From: Actinomycetota bacterium
GTDB lineage: Bacteria > Actinomycetota > Thermoleophilia > BMS3ABIN01
Assembly: GCA_023382335.1 (NCBI GenBank)
Contig: JAMCPM010000001.1
Coordinates: 1 to 64,000 of the forward strand
Direction of reading: 5' to 3'
DNA length: 64,000 bases
The notes under the pieces are model-generated. The model was not told the DNA's origin. It saw nothing but the letters and a program-made list of their open reading frames with translations, and made no database searches. Numbering within the stretch: the first letter of the stretch is position 1; each line of letters begins with the position of its first letter. Below, piece by piece: positions 1 to 8,250 of this stretch. The position numbers and the translations under genes are program-made.

Positions 1-35
1 GCTTTGCGCCCTCCGCCCCCGCCCGGTCTGCTCTT

Positions 36-272
36 TTAAGGGAGCTCGACCACGACGCTGGTCATAGTCTGGGTGATGCCGTCGATCGACTGGATCTGGG
101 AAACGATCGTCTTGCCGAGTTCGCTGATGTCGCCGCCCTCGATGTAGGCGATGAGATCGTAAGCCCCCGTTACCGCATGGGCGCTCTTCACTCCCGGGAT
201 CTCGGCCATCTGCTTGCGGGCGTCGCCCGCTTTTCCCGGAGCCGTATTAACGAGAACGTAGGCTGCTGCCAT
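36..272 (-). CDS. Stand-alone AsnC/Lrp-type ligand-binding (RAM) domain protein
   Basis: This is a 78-residue protein made only of the AsnC_trans_reg (RAM) fold, with no helix-turn-helix. It starts MAAAYVLVNTAPGKAG and has the family's Gly-rich loop (VTGAYDLIAYIEGGD, about residues 34-48). Stand-alone RAM proteins usually bind amino acids or similar ligands and may modulate other regulators; the ligand here is unknown. The start is supported by an AAGGGGGT ribosome site 6-7 bases upstream. It points away from the deacetylase gene on its right and seems monocistronic in the part visible. Confidence 0.85.
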   Translation of the reverse strand: MAAAYVLVNTAPGKAGDARKQMAEIPGVKSAHAVTGAYDLIAYIEGGDISELGKTIVSQIQSIDGITQTMTSVVVELP

Positions 273-423
273 CTGTCATACCCCCTTCGGAAAAGTGTAA
301 AATGAGCCGGCCCATAACATATGACGCTGGCCGTGCCTGCGTCAATTATGCTGGCTGGGGCGCAATCCTAAACTTCGCGCCGTCCCCATCCGGCATACGC
401 TCAGAAGTGCGGCGGTACACACC

Positions 424-1224
424 ATGAAAAGACTAATTGTCAACGCAGACGATTTTGGCCTCACCTCCGGCATCAACCGCGCGGTCATCGAATGTTACCT
501 TGGCGGTTCCGTGACCAGCACCACTCTCATGGTCAACGGCCAGGCCGCCGTGGAGGCCGCCCTGGAGGCGGCCGACAACCCGGGCCTCGGAGTCGGCCTG
601 CACCTGAACCTGACTGCGGGCCCGCCGACAGCCGCCGCAAGCAAGGTCAGCTCCCTGCTCGGCTCCGATGGCAATTTCCCGGGGATGCGCCAGGCTTTGT
701 GGCGCCTTACCACCGGCCGGGCCAAGGCTCACGAACTGGAAAACGAGATCGTCGCCCAGGTAGAGCGGCTGCGCTCGCTGGGCGTCAGCCCGACCCACAT
801 CGACAGTCATCACCACCTGCATGCGCATCCGCGGCTGCGCTCGCTGATAAAAAGGACCTGTCCCCGCCTGGGAATAACCAGGATGCGGGGATATCACCTG
901 CCGCCGAAGAGCGCCAAGGCCCTGGCGGTGACGATGGCCGCGCGTCTACCGGCGCCCGGCAACGCCATGCAGATGCCGTCTGCGTTTGCCGGCATCGAGG
1001 TTATGGGTAGCACCAACATGACCGCCGAGCTGGAGCGCGGGCTTGCCGGCGACGGCGACGCCCTCGAGTTCATGTGCCATCCCGGCTACGCCGATGAGGC
1101 GCTGGCGCGTTTGAGCAGTTACAATCAGCCCAGACAGACCGAACTCGAGACGCTGCTTTCGGAGGGCTTCGCCGCCGCGATCGAGAGCTCGGGCGTGCAG
1201 CCGATTTCATTCGCGGCGCTCTGA
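424..1224 (+). CDS. ChbG/HpnK (YdjC) family carbohydrate deacetylase
   Basis: A 266-residue protein of the YdjC/ChbG family, metal-dependent amidohydrolases that remove N-acetyl groups from sugars (diacetylchitobiose in ChbG, a hopanoid-linked sugar in HpnK). It shows the opening NADDFG motif (residues 7-12), GLHLNLT (58-64), the His-rich THIDSHHHLHAHP (124-136) that contributes metal ligands, and FMCHPGY near the C-terminus. The length is normal for the family. No hopanoid genes are in view, so the substrate is open. A glycan or lipid-linked sugar is a guess from the neighbouring gpgS. Confidence 0.85.
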   Translation: MKRLIVNADDFGLTSGINRAVIECYLGGSVTSTTLMVNGQAAVEAALEAADNPGLGVGLHLNLTAGPPTAAASKVSSLLGSDGNFPGMRQALWRLTTGRAKAHELENEIVAQVERLRSLGVSPTHIDSHHHLHAHPRLRSLIKRTCPRLGITRMRGYHLPPKSAKALAVTMAARLPAPGNAMQMPSAFAGIEVMGSTNMTAELERGLAGDGDALEFMCHPGYADEALARLSSYNQPRQTELETLLSEGFAAAIESSGVQPISFAAL

Positions 1225-1292
1225 TATCTCGAAGACGCAGCGAATGCTGGCGGCGCTCCGACCCCTGGCGGCGTCGATACTACGGGGGAAGC

Positions 1293-2282
1293 ATGAAACT
1301 GGACGAATGGTTCACCCGGCGGACCTATCACTACACCCAGTTCGCCGACGTCGAAGAGCTGGTCAGGCTCAAGCGGCAACAGGGCCTGACGATCAGCGTC
1401 TGCCTGCCCACCCGTAACGAAGCCGACACCATCCCCTACATCCTCCCGGTCATCAGGCGCGCGCTTATGGAACGTCACCAGCTCGTGGATCAGCTGGCGG
1501 TCATAGACTCGCGCTCGACCGACGACACCGCCAGCGTCGCCGCCGGCCTCGGCGCCGAGGTCTTCTTCGACGATGAATACCTTACCGGTCAGCCACGGGC
1601 CTCGGGCAAGGGCGAAGCCCTGTGGAAGAGCCTGGTGCCGCTGACCGGCGATATCATCGTCTGGATCGATTCCGATATCAGAAACTTCTCGCCCCATTTC
1701 ATTTACGGCCTGGTCGGGCCGCTGCTGACCGAACCCGGCATCGGCTACGTCAAGGGCTACTACCGCCGGCCGCTGTTTTTAGGAGAGATGAAACGTGAGA
1801 CCGGCGGCGGGCGGGTCACTGAGATCTGCGCCAGGCCACTGCTGAGCATGTTCTATCCCGAGCTCTCGGGACTGATCCAACCGCTTTCGGGTGAGTATGC
1901 CGGCCGCCGCAGCATCCTGGAGAGCGTGCCCTTCTTCACCGGCTACGGCGTGGAGATCGGACTGGACATAGATATCTTCAGGAAGTTCGGGCTGGAGGCG
2001 ATCGCACAGACCGACCTGCGCCGCCGCGTCCACCATAACCAGAGCACAGTGGCGCTGGGGCGCATGTCTTTCAACATCATGCAGGCGGTTTTCAAGCGGT
2101 TGCATGATGAAGGCCGCCTCGAGCTCAGGGACGAGCCCGGCGCCGACTACCACCGCATCTATTTTCGCGACGGCAATTACGGGATCGAATCCCTGGAGAC
2201 CCGGGTCATCGAGAGGCCGCCACTGGCCTCGCTGCCAGAGTACCGCCGGCTGCATCCTCAAAAGGAAGAAGGAAGACTGTGA
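1293..2282 (+). CDS. gpgS: Glucosyl-3-phosphoglycerate synthase (GT-A, GT81 type)
   Basis: A 329-residue GT-A glycosyltransferase that transfers glucose from an NDP donor to 3-phosphoglycerate, the first step of glucosylglycerate or methylglucose lipopolysaccharide synthesis. Visible motifs are LPTRNEA (38-44), IDSRSTDDT (71-79), GKGEAL (105-110), the metal-binding DSD (126-128) and KGYYRRP (154-160). It overlaps the phosphatase gene by 4 bases (GTGA), so translation is probably coupled. This pair suggests a two-step route to glucosylglycerate. Mannosyl specificity cannot be excluded from sequence alone. Confidence 0.88.
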   Translation: MKLDEWFTRRTYHYTQFADVEELVRLKRQQGLTISVCLPTRNEADTIPYILPVIRRALMERHQLVDQLAVIDSRSTDDTASVAAGLGAEVFFDDEYLTGQPRASGKGEALWKSLVPLTGDIIVWIDSDIRNFSPHFIYGLVGPLLTEPGIGYVKGYYRRPLFLGEMKRETGGGRVTEICARPLLSMFYPELSGLIQPLSGEYAGRRSILESVPFFTGYGVEIGLDIDIFRKFGLEAIAQTDLRRRVHHNQSTVALGRMSFNIMQAVFKRLHDEGRLELRDEPGADYHRIYFRDGNYGIESLETRVIERPPLASLPEYRRLHPQKEEGRL

Positions 2283-3103
2283 ATCCGCAATCAAAGACGC
2301 GCGCCCTCTACACCGACCTCGACGGAACGCTCCTGGGAAAGGGGGGCTCTCTATTCCACACGGCCGCGGGACGATTCACCCTTGCCGGAGCCCGCGCGCT
2401 GCAGCTATGCGCAGACGGCTGCATCGAAGTCTGTATTTCTTCCGGACGCAGCGTCAAGCTGCTCCGGGAGGACGCCCGCATTCTGGGAATAGGCAGATAC
2501 ATCGCCGAGGCGGGATGCGTTCTGGTGCGAGAGGGCGGCGCCGCGGTTCTCAATTGTGCCCCGTTCGGCGAGAGCAGCGGCGTCAGTGTTTTCGACGAGA
2601 TTGCCGCGACCGGGGCGCCGGCGTTGCTGTTCGAGAGCTTCGGGCCGGCGCTCACCTATCATGACCCCTGGCATAGCGATCACAGCTTTTCCCACCTGAT
2701 GCGGGGCAAGATCGATGTCGCCGAGGCGAACCGGTTGCTGGCGGACCGGGGCCACGGCGACCTGAAGGTAGTGGACAACGGCATCGTCGAGGACAGGGGT
2801 TACGGCATGCCGGTGCCCGAGATGCATGCCTATCACCTGATCCCGAAGTCGGCGGGCAAGGGCTCGGCCATCGAACGGGACCTGCTCCTGTCGGGATTAA
2901 ACCGGGACCAAGCGGTGGCCTGCGGGGATTCGGCTCAGGATCTGGAGATGGCCGCGGCTGTGCGCAAGCTCTATCTCATGGCCAATGCCGCGCAGAACCA
3001 TTCGGGACTCAAAGAGATGCTGGCGGAATACGGGAACGTCGAGCTGGTTTCCCTTCCCATGGTGGAGGGGTTTGCCGAAGCGGTCGGGCGTGAGACGGCC
3101 TAG
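2279..3103 (+). CDS. HAD-family glucosyl/mannosyl-3-phosphoglycerate phosphatase
   Basis: A 274-residue HAD hydrolase of the MPGP group. Motif I is DLDGT (13-17), the Thr/Ser motif II region is CISSGRS, and the C-terminal GDSAQDLEMA near residue 216 gives the acidic metal ligands. It should dephosphorylate the product of the upstream GpgS to yield glucosylglycerate, a compatible solute. It starts at GTG overlapping the gpgS stop (GTGA). Its last codons and stop lie in a 29-base sequence that is repeated 35 bases downstream. Confidence 0.87.
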   Translation: MNPQSKTRALYTDLDGTLLGKGGSLFHTAAGRFTLAGARALQLCADGCIEVCISSGRSVKLLREDARILGIGRYIAEAGCVLVREGGAAVLNCAPFGESSGVSVFDEIAATGAPALLFESFGPALTYHDPWHSDHSFSHLMRGKIDVAEANRLLADRGHGDLKVVDNGIVEDRGYGMPVPEMHAYHLIPKSAGKGSAIERDLLLSGLNRDQAVACGDSAQDLEMAAAVRKLYLMANAAQNHSGLKEMLAEYGNVELVSLPMVEGFAEAVGRETA

Positions 3104-3147
3104 TCGTTCAGGGATTCTTCGGGCGTGAGACGGCCTAGTCGTTCAGG
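3084..3147. repeat. 35-bp-period tandem repeat across two convergent stop codons
   Basis: A 29-base sequence at 3084-3112 recurs identically at 3119-3147, and the intervening bases are also similar (ATTCTTCGGG against GTCTTCGGGG). Each copy carries both the plus-strand TAG that ends the phosphatase gene and the minus-strand stop context (FLND/SLND then stop) of the DUF151 gene. It looks like a small local duplication of a convergent gene junction. Confidence 0.85.
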
Positions 3148-3620
3148 AAGTCTTCGGGGGTAACGTCGTTGAGGAAGGCGCGGAACTTCTCCACGACCTC
3201 TTCGGCGTCCTCGACCTCGTGCTCGAACTCGATGGCGTTCTCCTCGACAAGTCTGTCGGAGGCAAAGATGGGAGCGTTGGTCCTTACCGCCAGCGCCAGC
3301 GCGTCGCTGGGACGGGAATCCACGTCGACCTCGCCGTTGTCAAGCTTGAGGGTCAGAAGGGCATAGAAAGTGTTTTCCTTCAGCTCTGTGACCGTGACCT
3401 TGAGCACCTCCGCGTGCAGCTCGCTCAGTATGGAGGTCATGAGGTCGTGTGTCATCGGACGCGGCAGCTCCGTTCCCTGCAGCTTCATGAGAATAGCGGC
3501 GGCTTCCTGGTGTCCGATCCAGATGGGAAGGAATTTATTGGCTTCGGCGGTCTTGAGCAGAATGATCGGCTGTTTGCCGATGACATCGAAGCTTATGCCG
3601 TAGAGGACCATCTCTTTCAT
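3135..3620 (-). CDS. Bifunctional nuclease family protein (DUF151)
   Basis: A 161-residue DUF151 protein; relatives have been described as nucleases with DNase and RNase activity, but the cellular role is poorly defined. The conserved core is visible: LPIWIGHQEA, RPMTHDLM and the SRPSDALALAVR motif. The open frame extends 18 codons upstream, but I place the start at ATG 3620. It has an AGGGGTG ribosome site, and a TATAAT -10 box lies inside the upstream extension. A C-terminal acidic helix (FEHEVEDAEEVVEKF) follows the domain, as is common in actinobacterial members. Confidence 0.88.
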   Translation of the reverse strand: MKEMVLYGISFDVIGKQPIILLKTAEANKFLPIWIGHQEAAAILMKLQGTELPRPMTHDLMTSILSELHAEVLKVTVTELKENTFYALLTLKLDNGEVDVDSRPSDALALAVRTNAPIFASDRLVEENAIEFEHEVEDAEEVVEKFRAFLNDVTPEDFLND

Positions 3621-3641
3621 AACTTTCACCCCTGTCAAGCT

Positions 3642-3671
3642 ATTATAGAAGGAAGCGAATGCGCTTGCCAG
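3642..3671 (-). promoter_or_regulatory. Probable sigma-70 type promoter of the DUF151 gene
   Basis: On the minus strand there is a perfect TATAAT (3642-3647) with CTGGCA about 18 bases upstream (3666-3671, 4 of 6 matches to TTGACA). Transcription would begin about 15 bases before the ATG at 3620. Prediction from sequence only. Confidence 0.55.
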
Positions 3672-3701
3672 CAACCTGCCGCATTGGCTAAACTAACAGT
3701 C

Positions 3702-3731
3702 CGGATGGCGCTGGGGGCCATCCGCTGTTTT
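3702..3731 (+). terminator. Perfect 8-bp hairpin with T-rich tail just upstream of tRNA-Ile
   Basis: CGGATGGC (3702-3709) and GCCATCCG (3717-3724) form an 8-bp stem with a 7-base loop, followed by CTGTTTT. It has the shape of a short intrinsic terminator and ends five bases before the tRNA. No plus-strand gene that it would terminate is visible, so it may act in the tRNA leader or insulate the tRNA from transcription arriving past the DUF151 gene. Confidence 0.45.
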
Positions 3732-3735
3732 GCCC

Positions 3736-3812
3736 GGGCGTATAGCTCAGTTGGTTAGAGCGCATCTCTGATAAGGATGAGGTCCCTGGTTCGAATCCAG
3801 GTACGCCCACCA
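3736..3812 (+). tRNA. tRNA-Ile (anticodon GAT)
   Basis: A 77-base tRNA with encoded CCA. The acceptor arms GGGCGTA and TACGCCC pair fully, the D loop has the usual AGCTCAG..TTGG, the anticodon loop is CTGATAA (anticodon GAT) and the T loop is GGTTCGAATCC. It stands alone rather than in an rRNA operon. Confidence 0.97.
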
Positions 3813-3908
3813 GCTTCCCCTCCGCAGCCAAAAGTCCCACACTCTCCCATTACCCCCTTCGACGGTAAAGCAGTCGCTTCCGGCAGCACCGCGTCCGCAA
3901 GATCCTTC

Positions 3909-4982
3909 TCACTGTCCCTGGATCTTTTGCCAGGTGCGGCCGCCGTCACGGCTATGGAGTATGGTCTCGCCGTCGCCCACCGCGAAAATATTGTTTGCAT
4001 CCATGAAAGCCATGGAGCGAATGGCTCGGGTGGTGTGGGAAACCAGGGTGGTCCAGTTATTGCCGCCATCGTTGGTCCGGAGGATCTGTCCGTCCCAGCC
4101 TGCAGCGACCAGATCGTTCGGGCCTACAAATTTGATCGTCAGCACCGAAACGTTGAGGTTGCGGGGGCCGTAACCCCAGCTTGTGCCGCCATCGTAGGTT
4201 TTCAGAAACACAGTGGTGCCTCCGTAAATGAACACCTTGTCCTGGTCCACATTCCCGGCAAGGATGACGTTCCGATTGTCCAGCAGGTCGACTCCGTAGA
4301 GTTTCTGATCCGAGTTCGGCAGGGTCACCTGTTGCCAGTTGACTGCGTCCGTGCTTTTGAAAGCGCTTCCGGTGGAGCTGACCGTAAAGCCGGTGCCGCC
4401 GGGAGAAAAACTCACGCTTTGGAGATTCAGTGAAGTATCCTGGCTTGCAAACAGCGGCGTCCAGGTCTTGCCGCCGTCACGGGTGCTGATGATGGTCCCA
4501 CGCCAGCCCACGGCCACTGCGCCTCCCCCTCCGGTCGACGCGACCGAGTTCAGGGTCTCTTTCGTGGGCGAATCGATCTTCACCCAGGTCCGGCCGGCAT
4601 CGGTGGAGCGCAGGATGTTGCCGCCGCCGCCGACGGCAATCGCGGTGTCGGCATCAAGGCAGACCACGGAATAGAGATCGGCGGTCACCGGGAGTTTTAC
4701 CGGAGCCCAGGTGGCGCCTGCATCGGTGGAGCGCATTATGGTCCCGTTCCATCCGGATATCAGCCCCAGACCCGACCCGGAGAAACTCACTCCCGTATAG
4801 ATCCGCTGCCATGAGGGCGTAGGCGGAGGCGGGGCGTCGGCGGGTATGGTCGGAGTCGGTGCCTCTCCCGGAATTATGCAGCCGGCAGTCAGCAGCACCG
4901 CCAGCAAAACCAGGCAGGCCGCGATCACGACTGCGCTCTGGCGCAGGTGGCGCACGATGAAAATTTTGGCAGGGAGAAACAT
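3909..4982 (-). CDS. Lipoprotein with YCF48/BNR-type beta-propeller repeats
   Basis: A 357-residue exported protein. The N-terminus is a signal peptide with the lipobox LTAGC, giving lipidated Cys35, followed by a Pro/Thr-rich linker. The rest is a series of about six repeats with the pattern 'DGGxTW' or 'DAGxTW' (for example STDAGATWAPV, STDAGRTWVKI, TRDGGKTWTPL, TNDGGNNWTTL, SRDGGRTWQKI), which is the YCF48/HCF136 and BNR signature. YCF48 itself helps assemble photosystem II, but such propellers are common in non-photosynthetic bacteria and the role here is unknown. It follows the glycosidase-like gene by about 25 bases and may be co-transcribed with it. Confidence 0.85.
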   Translation of the reverse strand: MFLPAKIFIVRHLRQSAVVIAACLVLLAVLLTAGCIIPGEAPTPTIPADAPPPPTPSWQRIYTGVSFSGSGLGLISGWNGTIMRSTDAGATWAPVKLPVTADLYSVVCLDADTAIAVGGGGNILRSTDAGRTWVKIDSPTKETLNSVASTGGGGAVAVGWRGTIISTRDGGKTWTPLFASQDTSLNLQSVSFSPGGTGFTVSSTGSAFKSTDAVNWQQVTLPNSDQKLYGVDLLDNRNVILAGNVDQDKVFIYGGTTVFLKTYDGGTSWGYGPRNLNVSVLTIKFVGPNDLVAAGWDGQILRTNDGGNNWTTLVSHTTRAIRSMAFMDANNIFAVGDGETILHSRDGGRTWQKIQGQ

Positions 4983-5007
4983 GGGGCACCTATGATTCTA
5001 CAACAGC

Positions 5008-6351
5008 CTAACGTTCGTTCACAAAGACCGGTGTCGAACCGAGGGTCAGCTGCTCCGCGGTGGTCTCGGCAGTGTCGCCCTCGACATCGGTGACCAGGAT
5101 GGGGCCGCGGAGCTCGGATGGCGGTTCGGTGCCGCCCGCATTCCAGAGAACGTAGACCGGGCTGCGGTCGTCAGGGAAGGAAAACCTGTATTTGCCGTCA
5201 TCGATGCGGCTCACCTGGGAACTGCCCGTCAGCTGCGAGATCAGGGTCTGGTAGGCGCGAAAACCGAGTTTTTTTGTTCCCGCGGTTATGCCGGAGCCGG
5301 CCTCGGTGCCCAGGCCGTTGTAAACCAGACCGCAGTGGTCGAAGAAACCGTCCTCGATATCCTCGTACCGGTAGTTCTCATAAAACCGGGCCCACGATAC
5401 GCGATCGACCTGGGCTCCTAACATGGTAACGAAACGGGCGACCAGTTCGGCAGCCTGCTGATCCTCAGTCTGGCTGGGAGCGTTGGGCGGCCAGGAGAGG
5501 CTACCAGTCGGCGTGGCGCATTCCGATACCCAGAAATCGATCTCGGGACTGAGGCCGTGACGCGGCAGCAGGCTCTGATAGTCCTTCATCGTTTCCAGCA
5601 TCCGTTCCTCGGTCCCGGCGAAGTCGTAAAAGTGCATATCGATTATGTCGAACGGCTTGGCGTTCCCGGGTGACTGAGATGCGATGTCCCCGATAATCCG
5701 ATCGTATACGTCCAGCGAGTGCCGCCAACCCTCCATGTCCTGTCCGGGCCAGCGAGCGCCAGCCCCCGCAAGCGCGATCTTGCAGTCGTGGCAATTAGCC
5801 AGGACCTCATCGCGCGCGGCAAAGAAAAAACGCGGATAGTCATCGGGGTTATCCCACGACAGGTCGGGCTCGTTGCCGATCTGCCATATCTTGATCCATG
5901 GGTAGCGGCGGACAAGATGGTCCAGGTTGGTGCGGAAGGTAGTCAGGTCTTCAGGTGCGGAAGAATTCATCGGCAGCACGCAACCGACTACTTCGAAGCC
6001 CCGCGCATGCAGCTGCTCGAGATAAGCCGGCTGCTCTATGAACTTCCATCCGTCGAAGTAGAAATCCATCCGGACCCAGCTGACGCCAAGCTCCGTGGTG
6101 AGGCCGAGCGAATAGTTCTGATACTGTTCGATCGTATCGAACCCAAGAGCGTCCATCATCATCTGACTGGCGCTCGTTGGCAGCGTGCCAAGAGTGCCCG
6201 GACTGTAGAGGCCGAAAGGCGAGTACACGTCCACCGGCGCGTTTTCGAGCGCATCTTCGCCATAAGCGGACAGGATAATCAACATGGCGATCAGCGCGGC
6301 CGCGGCCGCGGCGGCAATACTTGGAGGCACAATCTTTTGGAAGTTCGACAT
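5008..6351 (-). CDS. Membrane-anchored or secreted glycoside hydrolase-like protein (clan GH-A fold)
   Basis: A 447-residue protein with an N-terminal hydrophobic signal or anchor (Ala/Ile-rich, about 9-30) and a TIM-barrel resembling GH39/GH5-like families. The presumed acid/base is Glu161 in QIGNEPDLSW, at the end of strand 4. The presumed nucleophile is Glu277 in DFWVSECAT, and the spacing of about 116 residues suits clan GH-A. The C-terminal part (SPVYVLWNAGGTEP) looks like a beta-sandwich. The substrate cannot be told. The ATG at 6351 has no good ribosome site, so the start is uncertain. The YCF48-like lipoprotein gene follows on the same strand. Confidence 0.75.
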   Translation of the reverse strand: MSNFQKIVPPSIAAAAAAALIAMLIILSAYGEDALENAPVDVYSPFGLYSPGTLGTLPTSASQMMMDALGFDTIEQYQNYSLGLTTELGVSWVRMDFYFDGWKFIEQPAYLEQLHARGFEVVGCVLPMNSSAPEDLTTFRTNLDHLVRRYPWIKIWQIGNEPDLSWDNPDDYPRFFFAARDEVLANCHDCKIALAGAGARWPGQDMEGWRHSLDVYDRIIGDIASQSPGNAKPFDIIDMHFYDFAGTEERMLETMKDYQSLLPRHGLSPEIDFWVSECATPTGSLSWPPNAPSQTEDQQAAELVARFVTMLGAQVDRVSWARFYENYRYEDIEDGFFDHCGLVYNGLGTEAGSGITAGTKKLGFRAYQTLISQLTGSSQVSRIDDGKYRFSFPDDRSPVYVLWNAGGTEPPSELRGPILVTDVEGDTAETTAEQLTLGSTPVFVNER

Positions 6352-6495
6352 CTGTTGAGAACGCTGTTGTTGAGTGACTTTTCCCCGGGAAGACGTGGGA
6401 TGAAGATACCCGCTGTACCAAGCCTATTAACTGTAACAGAAGTTTATCGCCAATAAATATCGGGGAGAAGGGCTCTCACCACGCTCAGCAATGTC

Positions 6496-8178
6496 ATGCC
6501 ATCGGTCCAGTTCAAGCAGCAGAGAGGCGCTGCCGATGGTTTTCAACAGAGAGAACCTTTTATCGCGCTGGCTGGAATCGTCGCGATTTCTCTCTTCCAG
6601 CAAGGGGCAGGATCTTTGGCAATAGACGCGACCAATAACTCCGGGAGCAGTTTTTCCGACCGCCAGACTGGATATAGCGGCGTACTTGGTCACGTTCTGC
6701 GCTCGGCCTATTTCTGGATCGGCATCATCCTGGCGGTACTTGCGGGCGCACAGGTTGCCGCGACCGGTATCCACGAGGTCCAGGGATTTCTCTTTCTCGG
6801 CTATTTCATGCCAATTGCCATTGCCGCTCGGTATCTCCCCCGGAGCCGGGCCCTGGCGGTGACCGCAGTCTCGACCGCCATTTATGCTCTCGCCTTTATT
6901 CCTGACATGCTGGCGATCGGCGCGAAGCACGGCGAGCTCTCGGTGGAACTCATGGACCGCATCGCCATGTTCATGGCTGCCGGCATTGTTCTTAGCAGTT
7001 TCCGGTTCGGCCTCACCCGCGAAAAAGAGCGGGCGCTGCGCGCCGAAAGAGACAGGGCTGACCGCCTCAAGCTGATGCTCGAGATTTCAACCACGGTTTC
7101 TTCTTCACTAAAGATCGATCAGGTTCTGCAGTTGCTGGCCGAGCGTATTGTTGAAGCCGTAGACGCAACGTTCTGCAGTGTCTTTCTGCTCGAGGGCGAC
7201 GGCGATTATCTCCGTATCGTCGCGGCTCATCCTTCCAGAGATCTGAAATTGGGGCCCCCGATCGGCATGACCATACCGCTTTCCCAGTTGCCCGATTTCA
7301 AGAAGGCGATCGAAACCAAGACCGCAGTCATCGCTGGTGGCAGGCGCCTGGAATCAATCGAAACCAAGTCCTCGCATTTCCAGTTCCTGCATGATGTCAA
7401 ATCGTTGATGGTTTATCCACTGGTCGTAGGGGAGAAAGCCGTGGGAGCCGTGGCCATCGGGGAACATCGAGATTGGAAGCGCAGCCCGATGACGATGGAA
7501 AAAACAGCGCTCTGTCAGACAATCGTCAATCAGGGCGCAGTAGCTGTCGGTCATGCCCTAAATCACCAGGCGCTCGAGGAAACGTTCGTCGGCACCATCC
7601 GCTCGCTTGCCGAGGCCATCGACGCCAAGGATCCCTCAACGCGCGGCCATTCCGACTGGGTTTCCAAGTATGCGCTGATGATCGGCAGACAGATGGGGCT
7701 GACTAATGGAGCGCTTGACGAACTAAAATACGCCGGATATCTGCACGACGTGGGCAAGATCGGCATTCCCGATGAAATTCTGGTCAAGAGCAGTCAGCTT
7801 TCCCTGGATGAATGGAAGCTGATGAAGAAGCATCCGATCGTCAGCGCCCGCATCCTCGAACCGGTGCCGATTTCGGGCACGATCAAGGCCGCCATCCGCC
7901 ATCACCACGAGCGTTTCGACGGCAAGGGTTATCCTTACGGCTTGGCCGGCGAGTCGATTCCGTTGGCGGCAAGGGTCCTGTCGGTGGCGGATTCCTACGA
8001 AGCCATGACTTCTGACCGGCCCTACAGGCAGGCGCTCTCAGACGAACAGGCGGTCACCGAACTCGTGCGTTGCTGCGGAACCCAGTTCGATCCGGTAGTT
8101 GTCGACTCATTTCTGAAATCACTGGGAAGGACCCCCGTCTCGTCGGCTTCCAGTGAAGGCGAATCGCTTACCGGTTAG
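6496..8178 (+). CDS. Membrane GAF/HD-GYP domain protein (probable cyclic-di-GMP phosphodiesterase)
   Basis: The protein has three to four hydrophobic helices (about 68-175), a short coiled segment (LTREKERALRAERDRADRL), a GAF domain (about 195-350) and an HD-GYP domain (about 360-545). The HD-GYP site is complete: HDVGKIGIP (417-425), HHERFDGKGYP near 470-480 and SVADSYEAMTSDRPYR. This suggests a membrane-linked sensor that hydrolyses c-di-GMP. ATG 6496 lacks a ribosome site. TTG at 6616, behind CAGGA and just before the membrane region, is a credible alternative start that would give 520 residues. Confidence 0.82.
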   Translation: MPSVQFKQQRGAADGFQQREPFIALAGIVAISLFQQGAGSLAIDATNNSGSSFSDRQTGYSGVLGHVLRSAYFWIGIILAVLAGAQVAATGIHEVQGFLFLGYFMPIAIAARYLPRSRALAVTAVSTAIYALAFIPDMLAIGAKHGELSVELMDRIAMFMAAGIVLSSFRFGLTREKERALRAERDRADRLKLMLEISTTVSSSLKIDQVLQLLAERIVEAVDATFCSVFLLEGDGDYLRIVAAHPSRDLKLGPPIGMTIPLSQLPDFKKAIETKTAVIAGGRRLESIETKSSHFQFLHDVKSLMVYPLVVGEKAVGAVAIGEHRDWKRSPMTMEKTALCQTIVNQGAVAVGHALNHQALEETFVGTIRSLAEAIDAKDPSTRGHSDWVSKYALMIGRQMGLTNGALDELKYAGYLHDVGKIGIPDEILVKSSQLSLDEWKLMKKHPIVSARILEPVPISGTIKAAIRHHHERFDGKGYPYGLAGESIPLAARVLSVADSYEAMTSDRPYRQALSDEQAVTELVRCCGTQFDPVVVDSFLKSLGRTPVSSASSEGESLTG

Positions 8179-8250
8179 CCGGCGTCCGGCACGCGCGGCA
8201 GGAAAGACCCTTCGTAAGGCCCGAACGCCGAATTCCCCTTTTATCCCGTG

